Source: Bacteroidota bacterium
GTDB lineage: Bacteria > Bacteroidota > Bacteroidia > Bacteroidales > P3
Direction: 5' to 3'
DNA length: 64,000 nucleotides
Assembly (NCBI GenBank): GCA_023415495.1
Contig: JAEZKK010000011.1
Location: forward strand, 186,001-250,000
Numbering within the stretch: position 1 is the first letter of the stretch; every line of letters starts with the position of its first letter. The translations under genes were made by a program, and so were the position numbers. This document shows, piece after piece, positions 17,592 through 26,194 of this stretch. Under the pieces are notes generated by a model. It saw nothing but the letters and a program-made list of their open reading frames with translations. It was not told the origin of the DNA and made no database searches.

Positions 17592-18408
17592 CTATCATAG
17601 CCATTCAAGCTTTTGTGATGGGAAAAACACCTTGGAAGAAATGGTTATTTCCGCTATTGAGAAGAAGCTTTCTTATTTTGGATTCTCTGCTCATTCTCCA
17701 GTCCCATTTGAAAATGATTTTGCTCTAAAAGAAGAGGATATTAAGGCATATTTGGATGAAACTATAAGATTGAAGGAGAAGTACAAGGATGAAATCAAGC
17801 TATTTACATCTATGGAGTTTGATTATATACCAGGGCTTTGCGAAAATCTCAGGCAAAAAGCAAAGGAGTATAATTTAGATTATATAATCTCTTCGGTTCA
17901 CTTAGTTTCGGGAAATGGGCTTTGGTTTATTGATGGTAGTAAGCAAGAATCCTACGATAATGGACTAAAGGAATGTTTTTCAGGGGATATTAAAAAAGGA
18001 GTAAAAGCATTTTATTCTCAGACAAATGAGATGATAACAAATGAGAAACCAGATATAATAGGACATTTCGATAAGGTAAAGATGCATAATAAGGATAGGT
18101 ATTTTCTTGAAGATGAGGCGTGGTATGAGTCTTTGGTTTTAGAGAGTCTTAACCTTATTAAAGAGAATAATATTATATGTGAAATCAATACAAGAGGGCT
18201 TTACAAAGGACGTTCCAAGGATTATTTTCCTCAAAGGCGTTGGATAAAGGAAATGGCTAAGCTTAGAATCCCTATTACTATATCTACCGATTCGCATAAT
18301 AAGGATGAGGTAGATAAGTTGTTTGCAGAGTGTTGGGAAGATATTAAGCAATTAGGGCATAAGGAGGTTTGGTATTTCGACGGCACTTGGAAGACAAATT
18401 CTTTATAA
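17578..18408 (+). CDS. PHP-domain phosphatase, histidinol-phosphatase type (HisK/HisJ)
   Basis: A 276-residue PHP-family metallophosphoesterase. Metal ligands are visible as HSH in NYHSHSSFCDG (residues 7-9), H39 in FSAHSP, E63 in SMEFDY, the histidine in ISSVHLV, GHFDKVK, and the DSH of ISTDSHN. This is the pattern of HisK histidinol-phosphatases, which remove phosphate from histidinol phosphate. No other histidine-biosynthesis gene is nearby, so another phosphoester substrate is possible. The start overlaps the U32 gene and its stop is 2 bp before mnmD. Confidence 0.85.
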   Translation: MLKFNYHSHSSFCDGKNTLEEMVISAIEKKLSYFGFSAHSPVPFENDFALKEEDIKAYLDETIRLKEKYKDEIKLFTSMEFDYIPGLCENLRQKAKEYNLDYIISSVHLVSGNGLWFIDGSKQESYDNGLKECFSGDIKKGVKAFYSQTNEMITNEKPDIIGHFDKVKMHNKDRYFLEDEAWYESLVLESLNLIKENNIICEINTRGLYKGRSKDYFPQRRWIKEMAKLRIPITISTDSHNKDEVDKLFAECWEDIKQLGHKEVWYFDGTWKTNSL

Positions 18409-18410
18409 GC

Positions 18411-19094
18411 ATGGATATAATAGATGAATTAGAAATAATAATTACTGAGGATGGCTCCAGCTCATTGAGAAGAAAAGACATTGGGGAGGGCTATCACTCA
18501 AGCCATGGAGCAATAGCTGAAAGCATGCATATATTTATTAATTCAGCATTAAACTACTATAAAGATTTAAACCCAAATCAAAATAGGATAAATATCTTAG
18601 AGATAGGATTTGGAACAGGATTAAATGCGTTGCTTAGCCTATCTTACTGCCTGGAAAACAATATTGAGATTTATTACCAAAGCGTTGAGAAATATCCTTT
18701 AAGCTATGATATTATCTCTAAGCTAAACTATGGAATATTAGTATCAAACCAAGAAGATTTTCTAAAACTCCACAATACAGATTGGCAAAAAGAAGAAAAG
18801 ATAGGAGAGAATTTTATATTAGAAAAGATAGAAGGGAATGGGGAGGATTTAGACTATAAAGAAGATTTCTTCGATATAATATACTTTGATGCTTTTGCAC
18901 CGCAATTTGAAGAAAATCTATGGAGAGAAAGAATGTTTGCAAAACTATACTCTTCGCTAAAAAAAGGAGGAATACTATCCACCTATTGTTGCAAAGGAGA
19001 TGTAAAGCGAGCCTTAAAATCCTCAGGCTTCAAAATCGAAAAACTTCCAGGTCCAAAAGGCAAAAGAGAAATCCTGAGAGCGATTAAAGAGTAA
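18411..19094 (+). CDS. mnmD: tRNA (mnm5s2U34) methyltransferase, MnmD type
   Basis: A SAM-dependent methyltransferase of 227 residues equivalent to the C1 domain of E. coli MnmC without the oxidase domain. It would convert nm5U34 to mnm5U34 in tRNA. Motif I LEIGFGTG is at 63-70; the DUF752 motif YFDAFAPQ at 158-165 is diagnostic. ATG 18411 directly follows the upstream TAA; the longer frame from 18369 would overlap that gene and lacks support. It ends at a strong bidirectional terminator. Confidence 0.9.
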   Translation: MDIIDELEIIITEDGSSSLRRKDIGEGYHSSHGAIAESMHIFINSALNYYKDLNPNQNRINILEIGFGTGLNALLSLSYCLENNIEIYYQSVEKYPLSYDIISKLNYGILVSNQEDFLKLHNTDWQKEEKIGENFILEKIEGNGEDLDYKEDFFDIIYFDAFAPQFEENLWRERMFAKLYSSLKKGGILSTYCCKGDVKRALKSSGFKIEKLPGPKGKREILRAIKE

Positions 19095-19104
19095 GATAAA
19101 AGAA

Positions 19105-19138
19105 AAAAGCCACCTCAAAAACAGAAGTGGCTTTTCTT
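19105..19138. terminator. Bidirectional terminator between mnmD and tnaA
   Basis: A perfect 9-bp stem, AAAAGCCAC (19105-19113) pairing with GTGGCTTTT (19127-19135), lies between convergent genes. Each arm carries the A or T tract needed for intrinsic termination in either direction. Confidence 0.85.
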
Positions 19139-19159
19139 TTATTTATAGATAAAGTGATA

Positions 19160-20533
19160 TTATAACTTTTCTAATTTTACAGTGAAGTGACGCATTAGTT
19201 CTGCTTCTTCAGTAATCTTATATCCTCTTGATATTGATTCAGCTCTGTCTTTACAGTTCTTAAGAGCAGCAGCAATAACATCCATGTGATTATTAGTGTA
19301 AACACGACGAGGGATAGCAAGACGTACAAGGTCTAATCCTCCAAAACGATTTTCACGAGTAATTGGGTCTCTGTCAGCTAAAATATATCCTATCTCACAT
19401 CCACGAATACCGGCTTCAAGATATAATTCTACAGTAAGGGTTTGTGCTGGGAATTCTTCTTTAGGTACATGGGTCAATACCTTTGAAGCATCAACATAGA
19501 TAGCATGTCCTCCTGCAGGTCTTTGATAAGGAACTCCGTATTCATCAAGTCTCATTGCAAGGTATTCAACTTGTTTGATACGTGTTTCCAACATTTCAAA
19601 TTCTGTGTTCTCGTCTAATCCAACTGCAAGAGCATTCATATCTCTTCCATTCATACCACCATAAGTAAGGTAACCTTCCATAACAATACAGAAATTCTTT
19701 GCACCATCAAACCAATCTTGTTTTCTTGTTGCAATAAATCCCCCCATATTTACAATGGCGTCTTTCTTAGCACTCATAGTCATCCCGTCAGCATAAGAGA
19801 ACATCTCTTTTACTATTTCTTTAATAGTCTTATCTGCATAGCCTTCTTCTCTCATTTTAATGAAATAAGCATTTTCTGCAAAACGTGCTGAATCGAAAAG
19901 AACAGGAATGCCGTATTTTTTAGATAATACACTTACATCCTTAAGATTCTTCATGCTTACAGGTTGTCCTCCAGCAGTATTATTAGTTACTGTCATAATA
20001 ATAAAAGGAATCTTTCCCTTATGGTCATTAAGTGCTTTTTCAAGCTTTACTATATCCACATTTCCTTTAAAAGGAATTTCTAATTGTGTGTCTTTTGCCT
20101 CGTCGATTGTGCAATCCAAAGCAATAGCCTTACGACTTTCGATATGTCCTTTAGTTGTGTCGAAATGAGAGTTGCCAGGGCAAACACTACCTTCTTTAAC
20201 TAAGTAAGAGAATAGAACATTCTCTGCAGCACGACCTTGGTGAGTAGGAATAACATATTCAAACCCTGTAATATTCTTTATTGAATTTTTTAAATTGAAG
20301 AAAGAAGATGCACCAGCATAGCTTTCATCTCCCATCATCATTGCAGCCCATTGTCCTTGAGACATAGAGCCTGTACCTGAATCGGTCAAAAGGTCGATAT
20401 AAACCTTATCAGCCGATAATTGAAACATATTGTAGTGAGCTTCTTTTATCCATTTTTCTCTCTCTTGGCGAGTGCTTTTGCGGATTGGCTCAACCATTTT
20501 AATTTTCCATGATTCTGCGAATGGTAATTCCAT
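19160..20533 (-). CDS. tnaA: Tryptophanase
   Basis: A PLP beta-eliminating lyase that cleaves L-tryptophan to indole, pyruvate and ammonia. The 457-residue protein has IDLLTDSGTG at 46-55, IPTHQGRAAEN near 95-105, D214 and R217 in FDSARFAENAY, and the PLP lysine K257 in MSAKKD. The SARFAENAY and MSAKKD forms are those of tryptophanase; tyrosine phenol-lyase has TRCVENAY and MSGKKD. The whole sequence closely resembles the Bacteroides enzyme from memory. It is monocistronic, with a good promoter about 190 bp upstream and a leader that holds a short ORF and a hairpin. Confidence 0.93.
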   Translation of the reverse strand: MELPFAESWKIKMVEPIRKSTRQEREKWIKEAHYNMFQLSADKVYIDLLTDSGTGSMSQGQWAAMMMGDESYAGASSFFNLKNSIKNITGFEYVIPTHQGRAAENVLFSYLVKEGSVCPGNSHFDTTKGHIESRKAIALDCTIDEAKDTQLEIPFKGNVDIVKLEKALNDHKGKIPFIIMTVTNNTAGGQPVSMKNLKDVSVLSKKYGIPVLFDSARFAENAYFIKMREEGYADKTIKEIVKEMFSYADGMTMSAKKDAIVNMGGFIATRKQDWFDGAKNFCIVMEGYLTYGGMNGRDMNALAVGLDENTEFEMLETRIKQVEYLAMRLDEYGVPYQRPAGGHAIYVDASKVLTHVPKEEFPAQTLTVELYLEAGIRGCEIGYILADRDPITRENRFGGLDLVRLAIPRRVYTNNHMDVIAAALKNCKDRAESISRGYKITEEAELMRHFTVKLEKL

Positions 20534-20612
20534 AATTATATTCTTTTTATTTTTAAATTGAAATGTTAAATAACTCTTTTTTTGATATTGGTGGGAGTAA
20601 TAAAAGGGGAAA

Positions 20613-20640
20613 GATAATTTCCTTAGTGAGCGAAATTATC
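20613..20640 (-). promoter_or_regulatory. tnaA leader hairpin
   Basis: GATAATTTC and GAAATTATC form a perfect 9-bp stem (arms 20632-20640 and 20613-20621 on the minus strand) with a 10-nt loop. GGG and CCC flank it and could extend the stem with a bulge. It sits about 80 nt upstream of the tnaA start. The stop codon of the small leader ORF falls in its loop, so a ribosome finishing that ORF would cover the 5' arm. Function is unproven. Confidence 0.5.
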
Positions 20641-20706
20641 CCTATCCTTTAAATTCTTAAAAGAGTCTTTATGTGAAAGTCTATATTTTAAATTACTTAA
20701 CTGCAT
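20623..20706 (-). CDS. Putative 27-residue leader peptide upstream of tnaA
   Basis: ATG at 20706-20704 opens a 27-codon ORF ending in TAA at 20623. The peptide begins MQLSNLKYRLSHK and ends DRDNFAH. It contains no tryptophan, unlike E. coli TnaC, so direct analogy is weak. It begins about 10 nt after the expected transcription start and ends inside the hairpin loop. It may be a chance ORF; the placement is the only argument for function. Confidence 0.3.
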   Translation of the reverse strand: MQLSNLKYRLSHKDSFKNLKDRDNFAH

Positions 20707-20722
20707 ATCTTAAAGCAATGTG

Positions 20723-20753
20723 CAAAGTTATGAATTTATTTTTCGAAAACAAA
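20723..20753 (-). promoter_or_regulatory. tnaA promoter, TTTG-N19-TAACTTTG
   Basis: On the minus strand TTTG (20753-20750) is followed by 19 bp and TAACTTTG (20730-20723), an exact match to the Bacteroidota primary sigma-factor consensus. Transcription should start near 20715, leaving a leader of about 180 nt before the tnaA ATG. Confidence 0.75.
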
Positions 20754-20811
20754 ATATAAAACCAAATAAAAATCTGTAATTTTGCTCTCTAACTAATATA
20801 TACTTGTACGT

Positions 20812-22076
20812 ATGAATAGAATTTTAAGTTTCATTATTGTCTTGATACCTTTAGTATTAAATTCTCAGGACATAGATTTTGATAAATTTTTTGAAGATAA
20901 GACCTTGAATTTGGAAGTATATCATTCGGGAAGATATGCCATGGAGTATTATTCTATTGATAATTCTTATATCTCAGGCTCTTGGGCTGGAACAAGAACA
21001 AAGCTAATTGATAAAACAAATTATGGAGTTCATAAGGTTGAGGTTTTTGAACCCCAAACCAATAAATTGATTTACTCAAGAAACTATTGCTCTTTGTTTG
21101 AAGAGTGGTCAACCACAAGTCAAGGAAGAAATTCATGTGGAAACTTTGAAGAGGTATTGCGTATTCCTTTCCCAAAAGAGGATGTAATTATTAAAATCTC
21201 TTCAAAGGATAGTGTAGGAGTTTGGAAGGAGATTATGAAGGAGAAATATAAAAAGTCTGATTTAGGATACTCAAATATGGCAAAGGAATATACGCCAATC
21301 AAGCTTCATTATTCAGGAGAGATAAATAAGAAATTAGATATAGTAATTCTTCCTTCTGGTTATTCAATTGAAGATTCTCTAAAGATGAGGAATGATTTAA
21401 AGAAATTCTCAGAGTTTATTTTCTCCAAAAATCCTTTTTCAAATATGAGAGATAAAATAAATGTATGGGCTGTTGAGTATTTCTCAGAAGAGTCTGGAAT
21501 CCCAGGCTTGAAAAACTCTAAGATAAATCAAGATACTGAATTAGGAGTGAGCTATAATACCTTTGGCTCCCCAAGATATATTATGAGCGAAAAACTTTTC
21601 AATATTCATGCAGTACTCAGAAATACTCCTTATGAACAAATAATTATTATGTGTAATTCCGATGTTTATGGAGGTGGAGGTATTTATAATTTCTACGCTA
21701 CTTCTTATTTTAATAAGGATAATTCCTTTGTAATTGTTCACGAATTTGGTCATAGCTTTGCTGCCTTGGGAGATGAATATGCTGAGAATGATTCAGAGAT
21801 GCAAGGAGCATTTGAATACGCAGAACCTTGGCAGGCAAATATTACCTCACTAAAAGAGTTTAAAATAAGTGGGAGGATATGATAGAGGCTTCAACACCAA
21901 TACCTACACCAAAAACGCCTGAGTATAAGGATAAGGTTGGAGTGTTTGAAGGAGCTGCCTATATGAGTAAGGGATTTTACAGACCTTATCAGGATTGTTT
22001 AATGAGGAGTGATAAACCTTTTTGTCCTGTTTGCGTTAGAGAGATAAATAAGATGATAGATTTTTACACAGAATAA
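20812..22076 (+). pseudogene. M64-family (IgA-peptidase-like) secreted metallopeptidase, frameshifted
   Basis: Two frames together make one M64 peptidase. The first, 20812-21882, carries a signal peptide (about residues 1-18), the N-terminal domain and the metal site HEFGHSFAALGDEY near residue 315. It then ends in a spurious KISGRI tail. The second, 21879-22076, holds the C-terminal PTPIPTPKTPEY...CPVCVREINKMIDFY portion. Adding one A to the AAAA run at 21862-21865 restores KEFKNKWEDMIEAST, which matches the family's usual sequence at this point. The gene is otherwise intact, so this is a recent mutation, a phase-variation event or a sequencing error. A -7 box TAATTTTG lies at 20777-20784. 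polA begins 4 bp downstream. Confidence 0.88.
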
Positions 22077-22080
22077 GAAA

Positions 22081-24885
22081 ATGGAAAATAAAAAACTATT
22101 CTTAATTGATGCAATGGCAATAATATTCCGTGCCTATTATGCATTTAATAAGAATCCAAGAATAAATTCAAAGGGACAAAATACTTCGGCAATTTTCGGT
22201 TTTGCAAATACTTTATTAGATATACTAAAACAAAATAAGCCTACCCATATTGGAGTAGCCTTCGACTTGCATGGACCAACAGTAAGGCATGAGCAATACG
22301 AAGAATATAAGGCAAACAGACTTGAAACTCCAGAGGATATACTCTTTGCAATTCCAATTATAAAGGATTTAGTTAAGGCAATGAATATACCTATGCTTGC
22401 AGTTACGGGATATGAGGCTGATGATGTAATAGGCACTCTTGCTAAAAAAGCAGCAAGAAATGGATTTACTGTATATATGGTTACCCCTGATAAGGATTAT
22501 GCACAATTGGTTGAGGAAAATATACTTATGTATAAACCTGGAAGGATGGGTTCGGAATTTGAAATCTTGGGAGTAGAAGAGGTTAAGGAGAAGTTCTCAG
22601 TAAAGAGACCAGAGCAGGTTGTTGATATACTCGGGCTTTGGGGCGATAGCTCTGATAATATACCAGGAGTTCCTTCCATTGGGGAGAAAAAAGCAAAACT
22701 CCTTATGCAGGATTTCGATAGCATAGAGGATATATTAGAAAATACTGATAAAATAGAAAGCAAATCCATTAGAAAAGCAATAGAAGAAAACAAGGATAAG
22801 GCAATACTATCAAAGGAATTGGCAAGGATAATCCTCGATGTGCCTATTGAGTTTGATGAAGAAAAACTTAAGTTTGAAAACCCAAATCCTCAGGAATGTA
22901 AAAGACTCTTTGATGAATTAGAGTTTAAGACCTTTGAAAAAAGGTTTTTTACAGAGTTTGATAAGCTTAATTTAGATTCTAAATCCATTGGAGTAAAGTC
23001 TGATAATAATCAAATGGATTTGTTTGGAGATAATAATAGTGTGGAGCTTTCAACTAATAATTCGCTCTATAATAATATCTCTAATACCGAACATAATTAT
23101 AGGTTTATTGAAGATGATAAGACAAGAGAGGAATTATTATTGGAAATAAAGGAGAGAGGATATTTTTGTTTCGATACCGAAACCTTAGGTCTTGAAATAG
23201 ATTCTCCAATAATAGGGCTTTCATTCTCAACAAATCCTTTTACCGGTTATTTCCTATACTTAGATAAACCCCAAGACCAGATAATAGAAATACTAAAGGA
23301 TTATAAGGAGGTATTTGAGGATAAGGATATTGAGAAGATAGGTCATAATATGAAATTCGACAAGAATATTCTCCTTAACTATGGAATTAAGGTAGAGGGA
23401 AAGTGTTTTGATACAATACTTGCTCATTATCTAATAAATAGTGAATCTCGTCATAAATTAGATATATTATCCCAAACCTATCTAAACTACGAGATGATTC
23501 CTTTCGAAAGTCTTGGAGATAAGAAAATCAAGACCCATGGGCTTAATCCAAAGACTTTGGACAAAGAAAGACTAAAGGAATATGCAGTTGAGGATTCGGA
23601 TATATGCCTTCAATTAAAGAATATATTCGAAGAAAAACTAAGAGAAGCAGAGTTATTGGAGGTATTTGAAAAGATTGAGATGCCACTTGTCGATGTGCTT
23701 TTATCTATGGAAAGAGAAGGGGTAAGGTTAAATATTGAAGAACTTAATCAATTCTCTACTCTTTTAAATACTATGAAGATAGATTTAGAGAAGGAAATTT
23801 ATTCTCTCTCTGGAGAGGAGTTTAATATATCTTCTCCAAAACAATTAGGAGAGATACTTTTTGAGAAAATGGATATAGACTCAAGCTCTAAGAAGAAAGG
23901 AAAATCGAAGCAGTACTCAACTGCAGAAGATGTGCTTGTTAAGCTAAAGTCAGAGCATCCAATTATTGAAAAAGTATTAGAATATAGAAGCCTTTCAAAA
24001 CTTAAAGGAACCTATGTTGATGCTTTGCCATTGCTTGTAAACAAAAAGACAAATCATATCCATACTTCATATAACCAATCCACTGCAGTAACAGGAAGAC
24101 TCTCTTCTAAGAATCCGAATTTACAAAATATACCTATTCGAACCGAATTAGGCAAAGAGATAAGGAAGTGTTTTGTTCCAAGAAGTGAAGACTATGTTTT
24201 GCTTGCCGCCGATTATTCTCAAATAGAGCTAAGGATAATTGCTTCTTTGAGTGGGGACGAGAATATGTGTGAAGCTTTTAAAAAGAATTTGGATATCCAC
24301 CTTGATACAGCTTCAAAGATATATGGTGTGTCTCATGATGAAGTAACTAAGGATATGAGAAGAAATGCCAAAAGCGTTAACTTTGGTATAATCTATGGTA
24401 TTTCTGCCTTTGGACTTAGCCAACAATTAAATATTTCTCGAAAAGAAGCTCAAGAGCTAATTGATGAGTACTTTAATAAGTATCCAAAGATTAAAACCTT
24501 TATTGATAAGAGCATAATTTCTGCAAGAGAAAAAGGATATGCAGAAACAATTTCAGGTAGAAGAAGGTATCTAAGTGATATAAAATCAAGCAATGCTAAT
24601 ATTAGAAACTTTGCTGAGAGAAATGCGGTGAATATGCCTATTCAAGGGACTTCTGCCGATATGATTAAACTTGCAATGATATCTATTTACAAGGAGTTTA
24701 ACCAAAGAAACTTAAAATCTAAGATGATACTTCAGGTACATGACGAATTAGTTTTCGATGTTTTTAAGCCAGAATTAGATATTATAAAGGAAATAGTTGT
24801 TAATGAGATGAAAAATTCTCTAAAGCTAAATCTTCCAATAGAGGTTGAGGTAAACACAGGAGAGAACTGGCTTGAAGCTCATTAA
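22081..24885 (+). CDS. polA: DNA polymerase I
   Basis: A 934-residue three-domain repair and Okazaki-fragment polymerase. The 5'-3' exonuclease spans about 1-290 (LFLIDAMAIIFRAYYAF at the start, GYEADDVIGTLA near 112). The 3'-5' exonuclease domain retains catalytic D365 and E367 in CFDTETLG, so proofreading is probably active. The polymerase domain has motif A AADYSQIELR with D711, motif B RRNAKSVNFGIIYG, and motif C QVHDELVF with D888. It starts 4 bp after the M64 gene, so it may share its transcript. Confidence 0.97.
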   Translation: MENKKLFLIDAMAIIFRAYYAFNKNPRINSKGQNTSAIFGFANTLLDILKQNKPTHIGVAFDLHGPTVRHEQYEEYKANRLETPEDILFAIPIIKDLVKAMNIPMLAVTGYEADDVIGTLAKKAARNGFTVYMVTPDKDYAQLVEENILMYKPGRMGSEFEILGVEEVKEKFSVKRPEQVVDILGLWGDSSDNIPGVPSIGEKKAKLLMQDFDSIEDILENTDKIESKSIRKAIEENKDKAILSKELARIILDVPIEFDEEKLKFENPNPQECKRLFDELEFKTFEKRFFTEFDKLNLDSKSIGVKSDNNQMDLFGDNNSVELSTNNSLYNNISNTEHNYRFIEDDKTREELLLEIKERGYFCFDTETLGLEIDSPIIGLSFSTNPFTGYFLYLDKPQDQIIEILKDYKEVFEDKDIEKIGHNMKFDKNILLNYGIKVEGKCFDTILAHYLINSESRHKLDILSQTYLNYEMIPFESLGDKKIKTHGLNPKTLDKERLKEYAVEDSDICLQLKNIFEEKLREAELLEVFEKIEMPLVDVLLSMEREGVRLNIEELNQFSTLLNTMKIDLEKEIYSLSGEEFNISSPKQLGEILFEKMDIDSSSKKKGKSKQYSTAEDVLVKLKSEHPIIEKVLEYRSLSKLKGTYVDALPLLVNKKTNHIHTSYNQSTAVTGRLSSKNPNLQNIPIRTELGKEIRKCFVPRSEDYVLLAADYSQIELRIIASLSGDENMCEAFKKNLDIHLDTASKIYGVSHDEVTKDMRRNAKSVNFGIIYGISAFGLSQQLNISRKEAQELIDEYFNKYPKIKTFIDKSIISAREKGYAETISGRRRYLSDIKSSNANIRNFAERNAVNMPIQGTSADMIKLAMISIYKEFNQRNLKSKMILQVHDELVFDVFKPELDIIKEIVVNEMKNSLKLNLPIEVEVNTGENWLEAH

Positions 24886-25061
24886 TACTTGTAATTGATA
24901 AGTTAATGAATCAATTTAGGTCAATAAATTATCTAAAGTGAAAAAATTACTTTTAAATTAAATAGGTTCTATTCAAATTATTATTATATTTGCATTCTAA
25001 AAAATTATAAAGGCGGAACTCGAAAAGCCTACGAGTAGAGATCAATAAACAATTAAAAAGT

Positions 25062-25610
25062 ATGAAGAAATTTATTTTAGTTGCTGTTTTAGCTTTAGGA
25101 TTTGCTTTTACAGCCTCAGCTCAATCTCCAGTATTTAGATCAGGAGACAAAATTGTTAATGTCGGTATCGGAGCTGGCAGTTATGGCTTACCAATAGAAG
25201 TTGCTTTCTCGAAAGGTATGAAGAATGATATCTTTGATGTTAGCGGATTAAATTTTGGAATAGGCGGTTACTTAGGTTTCCGTACCTGGAGAGAAGATTT
25301 TGGACATTGGAATAATTCTGACTTAGGTTGGAGATTTACTCAAATTATCGTAGGACCAAGAGCTCATTTGAATTATACTTTAATTGATAATTTAGAAGTA
25401 TATTCAGGATTAATGTTAGGCTGGAATATCTCAACTACAACAAAATATGGAGATTGGGGGAATATCCCTTCTAATCCTGCAAGTTATGGTGGATTTTACT
25501 TTAGCTGGTTCGCAGGAGCTCGTTACTATTTCAACCCTAAATGGGCTGTATATGTAGAGTCAGGATATGGTATTGCTTATGGAACTATAGGAGTTACTCG
25601 TAAGTTATAA
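25062..25610 (+). CDS. Outer-membrane beta-barrel protein
   Basis: A 182-residue protein with a clear signal peptide (residues 1-21, ending ASAQ). Alternating aromatic and small residues suggest an eight-stranded OmpW/OmpA-like barrel: GIGGYLGFRTW, RAHLNYTLIDN, SWFAGARYYFNPKWAVY and the final GYGIAYG. No conserved active site is visible. The leader (24995-25061) holds a small hairpin ACTCG/CGAGT, and a -7 box TATATTTG lies at 24985-24992. A strong terminator follows. It may be an abundant porin-like protein; the function is unknown. Confidence 0.8.
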   Translation: MKKFILVAVLALGFAFTASAQSPVFRSGDKIVNVGIGAGSYGLPIEVAFSKGMKNDIFDVSGLNFGIGGYLGFRTWREDFGHWNNSDLGWRFTQIIVGPRAHLNYTLIDNLEVYSGLMLGWNISTTTKYGDWGNIPSNPASYGGFYFSWFAGARYYFNPKWAVYVESGYGIAYGTIGVTRKL

Positions 25611-25632
25611 TCAAATTTAAAATTCTTATAAT

Positions 25633-25667
25633 AAGCCTTCAGTAGAAAAAATACTGGAGGCTTTTTT
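25633..25667 (+). terminator. Terminator of the barrel-protein gene
   Basis: AAGCCTTCAGTA (25633-25644) pairs with TACTGGAGGCTT (25652-25663), with one G-U pair, and is followed by a T run. An almost identical terminator lies at 29545-29577. Confidence 0.88.
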
Positions 25668-25774
25668 AGTTTTTATCTTTGCTAAAGTAAAAATATCTCA
25701 TAGCTATTAAAAAATACTCCCTCAAGGAAGAAAATAAGCGAAGAAAAACACAAAAAAAGAGTAAATTTCATCCA

Positions 25775-26028
25775 TAATTCAAATATTTTACCTATCTTTG
25801 CAAATACAAGGGAATGAGTTCGTTATTTCCTAATAAAATCACCATAATTCCGAAAACTACATTATGGTACCTACCACAACGCTCGTGTGGTAGGTACCAT
25901 AAGGGGCGTGTGGTAGGTACCATAATGCTGCTATGGTAGCTACCATAGTGACATTTAAATCAAGGAAAAAAACTTTTAAATCAAGAAAGAATTCATTTTT
26001 ATCAAGAAAGAATTCAATAGAACTTGAT
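25775..26028. repeat. Phased palindromic array, locus C (4 x 23 bp, twin of locus E)
   Basis: Four units with TGGTA(G/C)(G/C)TACCA cores start at 25865, 25888, 25911 and 25934, a 23-bp period. Units 1 and 2 are reverse complements of each other (14-bp arms around an 11-nt gap). Three ATCAAG boxes follow at 25959, 25980 and 26001, exactly 21 bp apart, then CTTGAT at 26023. Upstream, inside the block shared with 52118-52294, are a promoter-like TATCTTTG (25793-25800) and a hairpin GGGAATGA/TTATTTCC (25810-25830). The 177-bp block aligns ungapped with its twin with about 18 mismatches counted by eye. The rest of the 25611-26194 spacer holds a -7 box TAACTTTG (26089-26096) and two short palindromes near 26144 and 26168. 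Confidence 0.85.
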
Positions 26029-26194
26029 TAAAATAAAATCTCATCCAATAAATTCCTCAAATTTCTATCCTATATAAAAATAAATCCATAACTTTGGCAC
26101 TTGAAACATATAAAATAATATATATGAATAAGTATCGGATTATATATCCTAATAATAGAGAAGTGTAGGATAACATATCCCGCACGACGGAAAG

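Noticed and set aside
19160..20533. Tyrosine phenol-lyase
   Set aside because: SARFAENAY and MSAKKD match tryptophanase, and the overall sequence resembles Bacteroides TnaA.
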